A stretch of DNA of 64,000 bases from JAFDVL01 sp031409955 (lineage in GTDB: Bacteria > Acidobacteriota > Blastocatellia > RBC074): contig JANNYF010000220.1 of NCBI GenBank assembly GCA_031409955.1, positions 62,001 to 126,000 on the forward strand, read 5' to 3'. Positions 50,549-59,387 of this stretch are shown piece after piece (the first letter of the stretch is position 1; the number at the start of each line of letters is the position of its first letter). Position numbers and translations under genes: made by a program. The notes under the pieces are model-generated. The model made no database searches. It saw only the letters and a list, made by a program, of their open reading frames with translations, and was not told the origin of the DNA.

Positions 50549-51361
50549 TACAAAACCCGTGAGGTTTCAGGTCTCTGAGGGAGGAGGGTAGACCTTGGCG
50601 TCAAAGCAAACGAAGGGGTTTTCGCTCGACGCGAATTTGACAAATAACCTAAGTGAATAACTGACAAAGAAATCTGGTTTGAAGCACACTACTCCACGCT
50701 CCAACCCAGGCTGTCACAAGATAAACGGCGGCGGCGGTGGTCTCCTGCCGGGGGAATAACCTACACACCAAAAAGGCCAGCTTTCGGTTAGAAAGATGGC
50801 AGGGAGGCTGCAATACTGCAATTCAACAAAAAGCACCTAGAGAGAGGCTTCCTGTCCAGTGAGGGCAGTCACGCAACCGAAAGTGTCGTAAACGGAGAAA
50901 TTTCCTTTTACTAACTATTCACCTGTAATCAAAAAACTTGCGCCGAATTGCGCGGGACTCTAACAGCACGTGGTAGGACGCGTTGCTGAGTTCAATTGAA
51001 AGCTTAATTAATTCAATGGCGCGCATTATAGCCAGAAGATAGATTTGCCGCCAGCTTTTTTTCAACACCTCGCTAGTTTTTACAACATGTACGCCGTAAA
51101 TAGCTGCCAAGATAATAGTTTCTGGTTCTTGGTACGCTAATTCGGAGGCTTGCCCACCACTCTATTATGCGCCACGCGAAGGGGATAGCGAATGAACTCG
51201 GCCACTCTGCAAATTTTTCAGAAAAATGCTGGCGCGAACCTGAAGAAAGGAATATCATCTTACCGTCGTTTTTCCTTTCAACCCAAACGCTTCTAAACTA
51301 TGGAGCAACGTTCTAGCGACAACCCGAAATGATCCGGCGTAGTTGCTGATTGGAGGCCGCC
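50549..51361. other. 813-bp spacer between the divergent sigma-like and FecR genes
   Basis: This is the longest spacer in the window. No convincing gene is seen; the small open frames have poor composition and no ribosome sites. The part 50770-50883 is the most structured (see the separate entry). The part 50920-51290 is AT-rich and has no recognised motif. Near the FecR gene a GGAGG ribosome site lies at 51352-51356. Confidence 0.6.
50770..50883 (-). ncRNA. Possible structured leader with terminator and competing pairing
   Basis: On the minus strand, upstream of the sigma-like gene, a terminator-like hairpin (gccatctttc / gaaagctggc, 50776-50800) is followed by a CTTTTT run (50770-50775). 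Its 3' arm together with the loop (AACCGAAAG) is also perfectly complementary to an upstream CTTTCGGTT segment (plus-strand aaccgaaag at 50875-50883). The two pairings exclude each other. This is the layout of an attenuator or riboswitch-type leader about 220 nt before the start codon. I find no match to a known riboswitch consensus. Read on the plus strand the same 9-bp arms would close an 85-nt structured domain. Confidence 0.4.
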
Positions 51362-52576
51362 ATGCAAAACACAATTTCTCGGTTTGGATTCTTTGCGCTC
51401 TCGCTGCTATTGATTGCCGCCGTGGCACAGGCGCAATATTTAGTTTCAAGTAAAGCTGGATTCGTTAATCGAGTCGAAGGTAAGGTCAATCTGAAATCGC
51501 AAGACAGCGCTCTTGAAGCTATGGGCAAAGCTTCAATGGGAACACAGATGAAGGAAGGGGAGCGCCTTTCGACCGATGCCAATAGTCATGCGGAATTGCT
51601 GCTTTCGCCTGGCTCGTACCTCCGCCTGAATGAAAAGACAGAAATCGAAGCCGTACGCACGATGTTCGACAACACGCGCTTCGATGTGATTCAGGGATCA
51701 GTCATTCTTGAAGTCGGAGAAATTGACAAGAAGCTTCCGTTCGAAATCGGGACGCCGCGCAGCGTTGTCTCTATTAACAAACCGGGCATTTACCGCATTG
51801 ATGTCCTCGGCAAAGATGTGGCGGTCAGCGTGCGCAAAGGCGAAGTGTATCTGGGTACGCGCGAACAATTGTTTGCCAACAGTGCGACCAAGATTGGCGG
51901 CAACAAAGTTTATCGGTTGACCGGTGATGCACCGCCGCAAACCGCCAAGCTCAGTGCTAAAGTTTTCGACGCGTTTGATCAATGGAGTTACATGCAGGCC
52001 GAGTCATTGGTCGCGGCAAATTATGGGATGTTGACCAGAGCGCGCTCTCGCGGCGCATTGCTTTCCGGTTGGATTTACGATCCCTTCAGCAATCGTTATA
52101 CCTTTATTCCTGGCTCGTGGCGATTTGCGACCCCTTATGGCTTTGCCTTTTATAGTCGCTATGGGGATTGTGATTGGTGCTGGGGCGGTTTCAATTATCC
52201 CTACTATGGGGGCGGTTATTATGGCGGTGGAACAACAAATCCCGGCGGTGGGGCTCAACCGAGCGCGCCTGCGCGGGTAACGAATGATGATCGTACTGCC
52301 AGTCGCGTCCAAACGCAGCGCGATGTGCCAAGCCGTCAAGTCGAGCCATATTCGCGTCCGAGTGTGTTTTATCCGGTTGAGAGATCGTCACGGTATGGAA
52401 GCGATTCGCCTGCGGGGTTTGACTCGTCACGTTCGACGAACTCATCGCCGAGTTATTCGTCGCCTTCAGCTCCCAGTCGCGTTGAAGCGAGTCCTGCACC
52501 TTCGAGCAGTGGCGGAGATCGTGGCAGCGGCGGACGTGGAGACACCTCACGCACCACGGGCGGACGTGGCAATTAA
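51362..52576 (+). CDS. FecR-domain secreted protein with low-complexity tail
   Basis: A 404-residue exported protein. ATG 51362 has a GGAGG ribosome site 5 bases upstream. The signal peptide ends near AVAQAQ (about 20-25). The FecR-type beta domain spans about 28-180: KAGFVNRVEGKVNLKSQDSA, LSPGSYLRLNEKTEIEAVRT and VSINKPGIYRIDVLGKDVAV. After about 200 a Tyr/Trp/Gly-rich section (WCWGGFNYPYYGGGYYGGG) leads into a Ser/Pro/Arg-rich disordered tail ending in Gly/Arg repeats. It lacks the membrane helix of true iron-dicitrate FecR regulators, so it is more likely a structural or binding protein of the envelope. It is a single gene with a terminator. Confidence 0.82.
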   Translation: MQNTISRFGFFALSLLLIAAVAQAQYLVSSKAGFVNRVEGKVNLKSQDSALEAMGKASMGTQMKEGERLSTDANSHAELLLSPGSYLRLNEKTEIEAVRTMFDNTRFDVIQGSVILEVGEIDKKLPFEIGTPRSVVSINKPGIYRIDVLGKDVAVSVRKGEVYLGTREQLFANSATKIGGNKVYRLTGDAPPQTAKLSAKVFDAFDQWSYMQAESLVAANYGMLTRARSRGALLSGWIYDPFSNRYTFIPGSWRFATPYGFAFYSRYGDCDWCWGGFNYPYYGGGYYGGGTTNPGGGAQPSAPARVTNDDRTASRVQTQRDVPSRQVEPYSRPSVFYPVERSSRYGSDSPAGFDSSRSTNSSPSYSSPSAPSRVEASPAPSSSGGDRGSGGRGDTSRTTGGRGN

Positions 52577-52608
52577 CAGGAGTCACGATTTTTGAATCGG
52601 TAAAATAT

Positions 52609-52655
52609 TTGAGCGGCGAGTAAGTTTCAACTCACTCGCCGCTCAATGTTTTTCG
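52609..52655 (+). terminator. Terminator of the FecR gene
   Basis: A perfect 13-bp stem ttgagcggcgagt / actcgccgctcaa (52609-52621 with 52634-52646) is followed by tgttttt. Confidence 0.88.
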
Positions 52656-52716
52656 GCTTAGTTCCCCATCAGGTTTTTTACAGCCGCCACCTGCAATTCC
52701 GTGTTGACCAATCGCG

Positions 52717-53322
52717 CTATTTCTTTTCAGGAGTTGGCGCTTCCGACCTCTTGGCTTCCGGCGATGCGGCAGCGTTTTCGACCTTCTTCTCTTCTTTCTT
52801 TTCTTCCCAATCCGCGATGGCTAAGCGATCTGACTCGCCAATCGTTTCTTTGACGAGAGTCAGCGGAACATAGATCGTCTCGTTTTTCTCGAAATAATAG
52901 GTGACACCAATTGTGACGCTGGTGTCGGTTAACGCGACGATGTTTTCGGTCAACGGAACAGCTTCGACGACCTTGTCATCTTTGCCTTTGCGCTGAACCA
53001 GTAAGGTTTCGCGGAAAGTTTTCTGGGAGTCTGTCAATTTCTTTTGCGCCTCAGCCGACAGTAGCGCCTGCGCCTGATCGAAGTTGCCTTCCTTGATAAG
53101 CTGATTGAATTTGTAAAGCAGTTCATTGACCTGCTTGGGATCATTCACCGCGATGGCGGGCGGCGGTGGCAGCACGATGCGATTGGAACCATAGCGGTAA
53201 ACGGCAAACACGCTGACCAAAAAAAGGATTGCCACCACCCACAGAAGGATGGGCAACGATTGGCCTGATTTTGGAGCGTCGGGACTAATCGCTTCGTTGG
53301 TGTCTTCAAATACTGTTCTCAT
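52717..53322 (-). CDS. Single-pass membrane protein of unknown function, 201 aa
   Basis: ATG 53322 is used. The short N-terminus is cytoplasmic-like, then one membrane helix (about 23-42, LPILLWVVAILFLVSVFAVY). An outer domain of about 100 residues follows, with ELLYKFNQLIKEGNFDQAQA, FRETLLVQRKGKDDKVVEA and TVTIGVTYYFEKNETIYVPL. The C-terminal tail is Lys/Glu/Ala/Pro-rich (EEKKEEKKVENAAASPEAKR). The alpha/beta pattern of the outer part faintly resembles DUF4878-type lipoprotein domains, but I would not name a family. It is divergent from hom. Confidence 0.65.
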   Translation of the reverse strand: MRTVFEDTNEAISPDAPKSGQSLPILLWVVAILFLVSVFAVYRYGSNRIVLPPPPAIAVNDPKQVNELLYKFNQLIKEGNFDQAQALLSAEAQKKLTDSQKTFRETLLVQRKGKDDKVVEAVPLTENIVALTDTSVTIGVTYYFEKNETIYVPLTLVKETIGESDRLAIADWEEKKEEKKVENAAASPEAKRSEAPTPEKK

Positions 53323-53511
53323 CAAAACCTCGGTTTCAGCAGGGGAAATTGGTTAATATCATTGACAACTCTCACGTTAGCGCAGCAAACAGGCTGTGTC
53401 AAATTAGATGTTTTTCATTGCATCAAAGGCCTGAGACCGCTAAGCTTCGCTCTTTGCTTTTGCTCTGTAATCCCAGAACTTATTGCTAACGAAGTCCCTG
53501 AAACAAAACTT

Positions 53512-54786
53512 ATGTCCACCAAAACCACGCTTGGCATTTTAGGTCTCGGCACAGTCGGCACGGGTGTCGTCAAACTGTTGCGGGACAATCCGCAATTTGA
53601 AATTCGCGCGATTGCGGTACGCGATAAAAACAAACCGCGCGAAGTTGATCTCGCAGGTTTTCACGTCACCGACAACGCGTTTGAATTGGCTGATGATCCG
53701 AACATCGAAATCATCGTCGAGGTTGCGGGCGGCATCGGGCAGGTTCATGAAGTCGTCAAACGCGCCATCATCAATGGCAAGCACATCGTCACGGCGAACA
53801 AAGAAATGATCGCCAAACACGGCCCGGAGATTTTTGAAGCCGCCAATCGTCACAACGTCACCGTCTTTTTTGAGGCTGCCGTCGGCGGCGGCATCCCGCT
53901 GATCTCGACGATGCAACGCGGCTTGCAGGCCAATCGAATTTTCAAAGTCGCAGGCATCGTCAACGGCACAACGAATTACATCCTGACGATGATGGAGCAG
54001 GAGAAGAAACCGTTTACTGAAGCCTTGCGCGAAGCCCAAGCCAAAGGTTACGCCGAAGCCGACCCGACCGACGATGTGGAAGGCAATGATGTCGTCTACA
54101 AGATTGCGATTCTGGCTTCGCTCGCGTTTCAATCGCCTGTCGAAGTCGGCAAAATTTATAAGCAAGGCATCACGCAAATCAGCGACCTCGACATTCAACT
54201 CGCCAATGAATTCGGCTATCGCATCAAGATGATTGGCCTCGCGCAACCGGTCGGCGACACTGGCAAAATTGACGTGCGCGCGCATCCGATGCTCGTGCCG
54301 CTGCATCATCCGCTGGCTGGCATCGAAGGCGTCAACAACGCGATCTTCATCAATGGCAGTGCGGTCGGCGAAGTGATGTTGTCCGGCCCTGGCGCAGGCC
54401 AATTCCCAACTGCGAGCGCAGTGGTCGGCGATATTTTTAATTTGACCAGCGCACTGAAGCTGCCGGATTTCGCCAAATATTTTCAGCCGGCGATGAATTC
54501 AAAGACATGTGACGTGTGTCCGATTGAAGAAACGACTAACGCGTATTACATTCGCCTGGAAACGTTGGACGTGCCAGGCGTGATTGGGCATCTGGGTTTG
54601 GCGTGTGGCGAACACGGCGTGAGTTTATTGGGATTGGTGCAAAAAGGCGTGACGGACGAAGGCGTCGCCACGATTGTTTTGCTCACGCATCAAGTCAAAG
54701 AAAGCCAATTACAAGCGGCCTTGCGCGATATTCGCAAACAAAGTACGACCAAAGAAATTCCGGTTGTGTTGCGCGTCCTAAGCTGA
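53512..54786 (+). CDS. hom: Homoserine dehydrogenase
   Basis: A 424-residue enzyme reducing aspartate semialdehyde to homoserine in Thr/Met synthesis. ATG 53512 (MSTKTTLGILGLGTVGTGVV) starts the NAD(P)-binding Rossmann fold. The catalytic domain has FFEAAVGGGIPLISTMQRG, KVAGIVNGTTNYILTMMEQ and KGYAEADPTDDVEGNDVVYK. A C-terminal ACT domain (about 345-424) begins IRLETLDVPGVIGHLGLACG and suggests threonine feedback. The upstream in-frame extension is not conserved. It is monofunctional, not fused to aspartokinase. The following gap is filled by a tandem-word repeat. Confidence 0.96.
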   Translation: MSTKTTLGILGLGTVGTGVVKLLRDNPQFEIRAIAVRDKNKPREVDLAGFHVTDNAFELADDPNIEIIVEVAGGIGQVHEVVKRAIINGKHIVTANKEMIAKHGPEIFEAANRHNVTVFFEAAVGGGIPLISTMQRGLQANRIFKVAGIVNGTTNYILTMMEQEKKPFTEALREAQAKGYAEADPTDDVEGNDVVYKIAILASLAFQSPVEVGKIYKQGITQISDLDIQLANEFGYRIKMIGLAQPVGDTGKIDVRAHPMLVPLHHPLAGIEGVNNAIFINGSAVGEVMLSGPGAGQFPTASAVVGDIFNLTSALKLPDFAKYFQPAMNSKTCDVCPIEETTNAYYIRLETLDVPGVIGHLGLACGEHGVSLLGLVQKGVTDEGVATIVLLTHQVKESQLQAALRDIRKQSTTKEIPVVLRVLS

Positions 54787-54789
54787 TGT

Positions 54790-54903
54790 AAAATCAAAAG
54801 GCAAAGGGCAAAAGTGGGATTCGGAAGCAAATCGCTTTTATGAAAATCAGAATCAAGTGCTGCCCTTTTAACTTTTGATATTTGCCTTTTGCCTTTTGAT
54901 TTC
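54790..54903. repeat. Tandem-word inverted repeat (caaaaggcaaa / tttgccttttg)
   Basis: The left arm aaaatcaaaaggcaaagggc plus aaaag (54790-54815) faces the right arm made of gcccttttaacttttgat and tttgccttttgccttttgat (54863-54900). It occupies most of the gap between hom and the kinase gene. Confidence 0.85.
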
Positions 54904-54911
54904 TAGTTTTT

Positions 54912-56504
54912 ATGCCCCAACTAAAACTCGAAAACAGTTTGGTGGATGAACGCTACGAAGTGCGTGAGCGGCTGAGTCTGGGCAGCTACGCGGAAATCTT
55001 TGTCGCGCGCGACCGCCAAGCGAACGGGCAGGAAATAGTCATCAAAGCGCTCAACACGCATCTGCAGGGCACGCCAGATGCTGACCTCGAAAATACCCTG
55101 ATCGAAAATTTCCAAAACGAAGCCGTCGCGCTGGATGCGGTGCGGCATCCGCACATCATCTTACGACTTGGTCACGGCACGGCAGCCGATTTGAATGACG
55201 TGCCCTTTCATTACCTTGTGTTGGAATATTTGCCGGGCGGAGATTTGCTCAAGCTCTGCAAATCGCGTCCGGGCAATGCACTGGATTTGCACGGCGCGTT
55301 GTTTTACTTCAAGCAGGTGTGTGAAGGTTTGGCCTACGCACACAGCAAAGGCGTGATTCACCGCGACCTCAAGCCGAATAACTTTTTGCTCAGCCGCGAT
55401 CACTCAATGCTCAAGGTGGCGGACTTCGGCGTCGCCAAAATTGCGCACGAAGAGAACGCCGAAATCACGCGTGTCGGCGCAGACATTTACGCGCCGCCCG
55501 AACATCACCCGGACGAATCGCGCGGACACGTCGGACGCTTGACCGCTTCTGCCGATATTTATTCGCTGGCGAAAAGCTTTTACACTTTGATGAGCGGGCG
55601 CGCGCCGTCGCAATTCAATCGCCGTCCAATTACGTCGTTGCCCGATGTGATGAACCAGCAAGCGTGGGCGGGAAGTTTGCTGCGTGTGTTGCAACGTGCG
55701 ACGGCAGAAAAACCGCCCGACCGCTACGCCACTATCATTGAGTTTTGGAGCGAATTGGCGAACGTCGCGACGCACATGCAACCTGCCACGAGTTTTGTCG
55801 CAATCGAAGATGACGCGACGCGGGTGCGACCGAAAGAAATCAAAGACGAATTGAAAGTTGCTCCGCCCAAGATGCCTGCAAGGCCGGAGCAGCCGGACTT
55901 TGCTTCGTTGCTGGAAGTTTCGCCCGCGCATATTACGACTTCGACACCAACTTCATTCCCGGCGGTGGCGGATCGTCGCAAAATCATCGTCAATTTTGAG
56001 CAACCCAAACCGGAGCCGCCCGCCGCCGTGGCAAACGCAAAATCGGTCAAACCGGCTGTTCGGCCAACTCAACCCCGCATCCAGCAAACCGCAGATGTGC
56101 CGATGGAGTCGTTTATGGCTCCGATGTGGCGGCGTGTGGCGGTCGCCGTGTTAGCGGTTTTGTTTTTAGCAACGCTCGTCAGCGTCTATCGCTATGCGCG
56201 CGAGAAGCGAACGAATGCGCCCACCGCAAATACTCCGAACAATCCACCCACGAAATTTTTCGGCGAGCAACTCGAAGTCATTACCGATGGACTCACCGTG
56301 CGCGGCGGGCCGGGCGCGAGCTTTGATAAATTGGGCGAGATCACGCAAAATTCCAAGCACAAAGTGTTAAGTAAAAATGCCAACGGCTGGGTGCAAATTG
56401 AGGTTAGCGAATGGAGTCCGAGGTATCCTGCCGCTGCGCAAAAGCAGGGCTGGGTTAATGGCAATGCCAAGTTCGTCAACATCACATCACGGAGCTTGTT
56501 CTAA
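54912..56504 (+). CDS. Ser/Thr protein kinase with transmembrane helix and extracellular SH3 domain
   Basis: A 530-residue Hanks-type kinase. Active-site elements: glycine loop LSLGSYAEIFVA, Lys45 in IVIKAL, alpha-C Glu70, HRDLKPNN (150-157), DFG (171-173) and APPEH in place of the usual APE. A Pro-rich cytoplasmic linker (about 300-400) is followed by one membrane helix (about 407-427, WRRVAVAVLAVLFLATLVSV). The outer segment holds a bacterial SH3-like domain (about 458-528, LEVITDGLTVRGGPGASFDK and NANGWVQIEVS), which probably binds peptidoglycan. It is followed 27 bp later by an FHA-domain gene, a likely phospho-dependent partner. Confidence 0.92.
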   Translation: MPQLKLENSLVDERYEVRERLSLGSYAEIFVARDRQANGQEIVIKALNTHLQGTPDADLENTLIENFQNEAVALDAVRHPHIILRLGHGTAADLNDVPFHYLVLEYLPGGDLLKLCKSRPGNALDLHGALFYFKQVCEGLAYAHSKGVIHRDLKPNNFLLSRDHSMLKVADFGVAKIAHEENAEITRVGADIYAPPEHHPDESRGHVGRLTASADIYSLAKSFYTLMSGRAPSQFNRRPITSLPDVMNQQAWAGSLLRVLQRATAEKPPDRYATIIEFWSELANVATHMQPATSFVAIEDDATRVRPKEIKDELKVAPPKMPARPEQPDFASLLEVSPAHITTSTPTSFPAVADRRKIIVNFEQPKPEPPAAVANAKSVKPAVRPTQPRIQQTADVPMESFMAPMWRRVAVAVLAVLFLATLVSVYRYAREKRTNAPTANTPNNPPTKFFGEQLEVITDGLTVRGGPGASFDKLGEITQNSKHKVLSKNANGWVQIEVSEWSPRYPAAAQKQGWVNGNAKFVNITSRSLF

Positions 56505-56531
56505 TACGAATAACTACTGATCGGAGCAATT

Positions 56532-57407
56532 ATGGGATTGAAAAACTTAATCGGCGATTTCCGTAAATGGCTCGATGGCGAAGACGCTGCTTCGCTTGCC
56601 CCTGAAGCGCCACCCGCGCGGCGCGAATGGGAAGAGTTTCTGGTCTCGGTCGCCCGCGAAGTCGAAACTGCAATGCAGCGCGAAATGTTCACACCGCCCG
56701 GCGGTCCAACCTATATTCCGCGCGAATACCTCGTGTTCCTGAGCAAAGCCGATGATTCGCAGTGGCAAGGCGACAAACGCGAAGGCTTGCAACGCGGCTT
56801 GTATCACGTGCTATCCGAACGCGCCAAGGAATTGATTAGCGACAAAGATGTCCAGACCAAAAGCTTTGCGCTCGAATTGCGTGTGGACGGCACACTCGAA
56901 AAAGGCCAGTTCCGCGTGCAACCCGTGTGGGACAGCACCGCGCCAAAAACCGAAGTGAAACCACGCCAGAGAGTTGCGGCTCCAACTGCGCCAGTGGCTG
57001 ATCCTGAAGAAACGATTACCGCTCCGCTTAACGACAGCCCGGCCACGCTCGTGCGTCCGCGCGCACCGCTGTTTGTGCTGGAATTTAGTCGTGATGCGGA
57101 CGCGCCCGAAACCTTTGCTTGCCACAAACCTCAGATCAGCATTGGGCGCGGCGCGAAAGATATTCAAGTGGATTTGCGTTTGGACGGCGATCTTGAAATC
57201 AGCCGCAAGCAGGCTACCATTGAGCGTTTGGTAGATGGACGTTTTGCGGTTACGTGCGAAGGCCGCAACGCGTTGGAAGTCAGTGGGCGCGAAGTCCCGC
57301 AAGGCGACCGCGTGGAATTTGAGGCCAGCGATGCGATCAGGATTGGCGTTTACCGAATGCGTTGTGTGGCGCAAACCAATGTCTCCCAGGCAGAGCCGGA
57401 AGCGTAA
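56532..57407 (+). CDS. FHA-domain protein with DUF3662-like N-terminal domain
   Basis: A 291-residue cytoplasmic protein. The N-terminal domain (about 1-135) resembles the DUF3662 part of FhaA from actinobacteria (WEEFLVSVAREVETAMQREM and TYIPREYLVFLSKADDSQWQ). After a Thr/Ala/Pro linker comes an FHA-type beta domain (about 180-285, QISIGRGAKDIQVDLRLDGD then LEISRKQATIERLVDGRFAV). The core GRGAKDIQVDL and SRKQATI keep the phosphothreonine-reading pattern. It probably docks on the autophosphorylated kinase encoded upstream. The kinase-FHA pairing is seen in other bacterial signalling operons that control cell-wall growth. Confidence 0.88.
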   Translation: MGLKNLIGDFRKWLDGEDAASLAPEAPPARREWEEFLVSVAREVETAMQREMFTPPGGPTYIPREYLVFLSKADDSQWQGDKREGLQRGLYHVLSERAKELISDKDVQTKSFALELRVDGTLEKGQFRVQPVWDSTAPKTEVKPRQRVAAPTAPVADPEETITAPLNDSPATLVRPRAPLFVLEFSRDADAPETFACHKPQISIGRGAKDIQVDLRLDGDLEISRKQATIERLVDGRFAVTCEGRNALEVSGREVPQGDRVEFEASDAIRIGVYRMRCVAQTNVSQAEPEA

Positions 57408-57479
57408 AGAATTCCTGGCAACTTCCCGCGCCGCGCGGCGTTATACTGGGGCGGCCCTCAAATCAAAAGGAATTTCGTG

Positions 57480-58556
57480 ATGCGTAGTTTTGGTCGTCAC
57501 CTTATCGCTATAGTTTTTCTGCTCGCCTGCGCCGTCGCTCTCTCTGCACAAGACAAACCCAAAGAGGAAAAAGAAGAAGTCTTGCGCGTGGACACGAGTC
57601 TGGTTTCCATTGACGTCGTTGTGACCAGTAAGACCGGCGCAAGAAGTCCCGCGAATCTGAAGGCCGAAGACTTTGTGGTGTCTGAAGACGGGGTGCGACA
57701 AAAGGTCGAAAACTTTGCTGCGACCGATGTGCCGTTCAATGTAGTGTTGTTGATTGACACGTCCGGCAGCGCCAAAGAAGAAACGGAGTTGATGAAAAAA
57801 GCGGCCAAGCGCTTTCTCAATGAAATGCGCGCGCAAGATCGCATCGCCGTCATCGAACTCAATCAGCGCGTCACCGTGTTGGAAGAACTCACGTCAGACC
57901 GCGACAAGCTCGAACACGCGATTGATTTTCTGCAACCGGGAACCGGGACGGCCTTTTATGATGCGCTGCAAATCACACTGGAAGATGTCCTGAAAAAAGT
58001 GGACGGGCGCAAAGCGATCATCGCATTGACCGATGGCGTAGATTCGACCGGCGGTGGAACCTACGACGAAATCTTGCCTGAGATTGAGAAGGCGCGCGTG
58101 ACGACTTACATCCTCGAAGTCAATACCGAAAGCATCACCGAGAAAGGGATGATGATGGATTGCAACGCCGAAAAAAGCTTTCATTTTTCCCGCAAGCAAT
58201 TGAAAAAATATTTGCGCGAATACGCTGACGGAGCCGACGATTCCCAGTATCAGGATCATTGCGAACTGTCGCGCTTGGAACGCATGCAAATCAATCGGCG
58301 GTTGTACGAATCCGCGCGCAAAGAACTCCGCGAACTCACGGCGCAAACCGGAGGCCGCGTCTATCCGTGCAAATATCTTTCGGAAATTGAACCGGCCTAC
58401 ACGCAAATTGCGGCGGAATTGCACACGCAATATTCGCTGGGCTATTACCCTAAAAATGAAAAGCGCGATGGCAAATGGCGCACACTGAAGATCGAAGTCA
58501 ATCGCTCCGGCTTCGTCACCAAAACCAAGCCAGGGTATCGCGCGCCGAAAGATTAA
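57480..58556 (+). CDS. Secreted VWA-domain protein (acidobacterial VWFA-related type)
   Basis: A 358-residue exported protein of the VWFA-related class abundant in acidobacteria. The signal peptide ends near LSAQ (about 21-24). A short beta region (KTGARSPANLKAEDFVVSED) is typical of the family. The von Willebrand A domain follows, with a complete MIDAS DxSxS: DTSGS (93-97) in NVVLLIDTSGSAKEETE, plus VDGRKAIIALTDGVDSTGGG. A later section with several cysteines (MMDCNAEKSFHF, YQDHCELSRLER, GRVYPCKYLSEI) may form disulfides. ATG 57480 follows a weak GGAA site. It is downstream of the FHA gene and may be in the same transcript. Its role is unknown. Confidence 0.88.
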   Translation: MRSFGRHLIAIVFLLACAVALSAQDKPKEEKEEVLRVDTSLVSIDVVVTSKTGARSPANLKAEDFVVSEDGVRQKVENFAATDVPFNVVLLIDTSGSAKEETELMKKAAKRFLNEMRAQDRIAVIELNQRVTVLEELTSDRDKLEHAIDFLQPGTGTAFYDALQITLEDVLKKVDGRKAIIALTDGVDSTGGGTYDEILPEIEKARVTTYILEVNTESITEKGMMMDCNAEKSFHFSRKQLKKYLREYADGADDSQYQDHCELSRLERMQINRRLYESARKELRELTAQTGGRVYPCKYLSEIEPAYTQIAAELHTQYSLGYYPKNEKRDGKWRTLKIEVNRSGFVTKTKPGYRAPKD

Positions 58557-58723
58557 GCCGCACCATATCGTGTGACACAAACGCTCAGATGGTGCGCAAC
58601 TTGTCTCACCTTAATAATGCTTCCGATAAAAAAAGCCTCGTAAATCTGCATATTTCACGCGCCCACGCTTGCGGCACGCTCCTTGCTAAAACCCCGAACA
58701 GAAACCCCCAGAATGGAGTGCTT

Positions 58724-58837
58724 ATGTTCGGAACCTACAAACGTCAACAGCAACAAGAAGAGACTTCCCTCTGTGCAGCATTGGTTGTTTTCAACCTCGC
58801 CTTGCTGAGCCTATTCATTTTCATCTGTGTGAAATAG
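58724..58837 (+). CDS. Small membrane protein, 37 aa
   Basis: A short gene starting at ATG 58724 with a GGAGTG ribosome site. The protein has a polar N-terminus (MFGTYKRQQQQEETS) and one hydrophobic segment (LCAALVVFNLALLSLFIFI) ending in CVK. It fits a small single-pass membrane protein. It lies alone between the VWA gene and rfaE2. I recognise no family. The ribosome site, spacing and coherent membrane pattern are the evidence. Confidence 0.5.
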   Translation: MFGTYKRQQQQEETSLCAALVVFNLALLSLFIFICVK

Positions 58838-58888
58838 TTGATCGTGCGCTTGTCCTGCTCCGCCCTAGTCAACTACTATCGCCGGGTG

Positions 58889-59377
58889 ATGAGCAAGATT
58901 CTTTCTCTCCATCAACTCCAACAAGCACGCGAAGAATTGCGCGCAGCAGGCCAAACGGTTGTCTTCACCAACGGCTGTTTTGATCTCCTACATCCGGGAC
59001 ACGTACGCTACTTGCAGCAAGCACGGGAGCTTGGCGATGCGCTGATCGTCGCGTTGAATAGCGACCGCGCGGTGCGTGAACTCAAAGGCGCAACGCGTCC
59101 CATCCTGAAAGAAGAAGAACGCGCCGAAGTGATCGCCGCCCTGGAATGTGTGGATTACGTCGTGATCTTCGATGATGTCTCGCCGCGAGAAATCATTGCG
59201 ACATTGCTGCCTGATATGTTGGTCAAAGGTGGCGATTGGGGCGTCGAGCAGATCATCGGCGCAGACGAAGTCACCGCGGCAGGCGGCGCAGTCAAAAGCC
59301 TGAATTTTGTCCCTGGCGTTTCGACCTCGGAAATCATTGAGCGCATTCAGCGCAATCTCAATCAACCAATACTCTAA
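58889..59377 (+). CDS. rfaE2: D-glycero-beta-D-manno-heptose 1-phosphate adenylyltransferase
   Basis: A 162-residue nucleotidyltransferase forming ADP-heptose for the LPS core. This is the RfaE domain II, here as a separate protein rather than fused to the kinase half. The cytidylyltransferase-like motif is VVFTNGCFDLLHPGHVRYLQ, with VALNSDRAVRELKGATRPI, DYVVIFDDVSP and the C-terminal FVPGVSTSEIIERI. ATG 58889 is chosen; the longer open frame upstream lacks similarity. It is followed 10 bp later by thiL. Confidence 0.94.
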   Translation: MSKILSLHQLQQAREELRAAGQTVVFTNGCFDLLHPGHVRYLQQARELGDALIVALNSDRAVRELKGATRPILKEEERAEVIAALECVDYVVIFDDVSPREIIATLLPDMLVKGGDWGVEQIIGADEVTAAGGAVKSLNFVPGVSTSEIIERIQRNLNQPIL

Positions 59378-59387
59378 CCTTCCCGCC

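Noticed and set aside
50700..50900. Known riboswitch (cobalamin, cyclic-di-GMP or molybdenum-cofactor type)
   Set aside because: Short similarities such as gcaggagacc were seen, but none of the required consensus cores are present in order, so only a generic leader is proposed.
53539..54402. Open frame of 287 codons on the minus strand
   Set aside because: Antisense to homoserine dehydrogenase; composition is that of a complementary-frame shadow.
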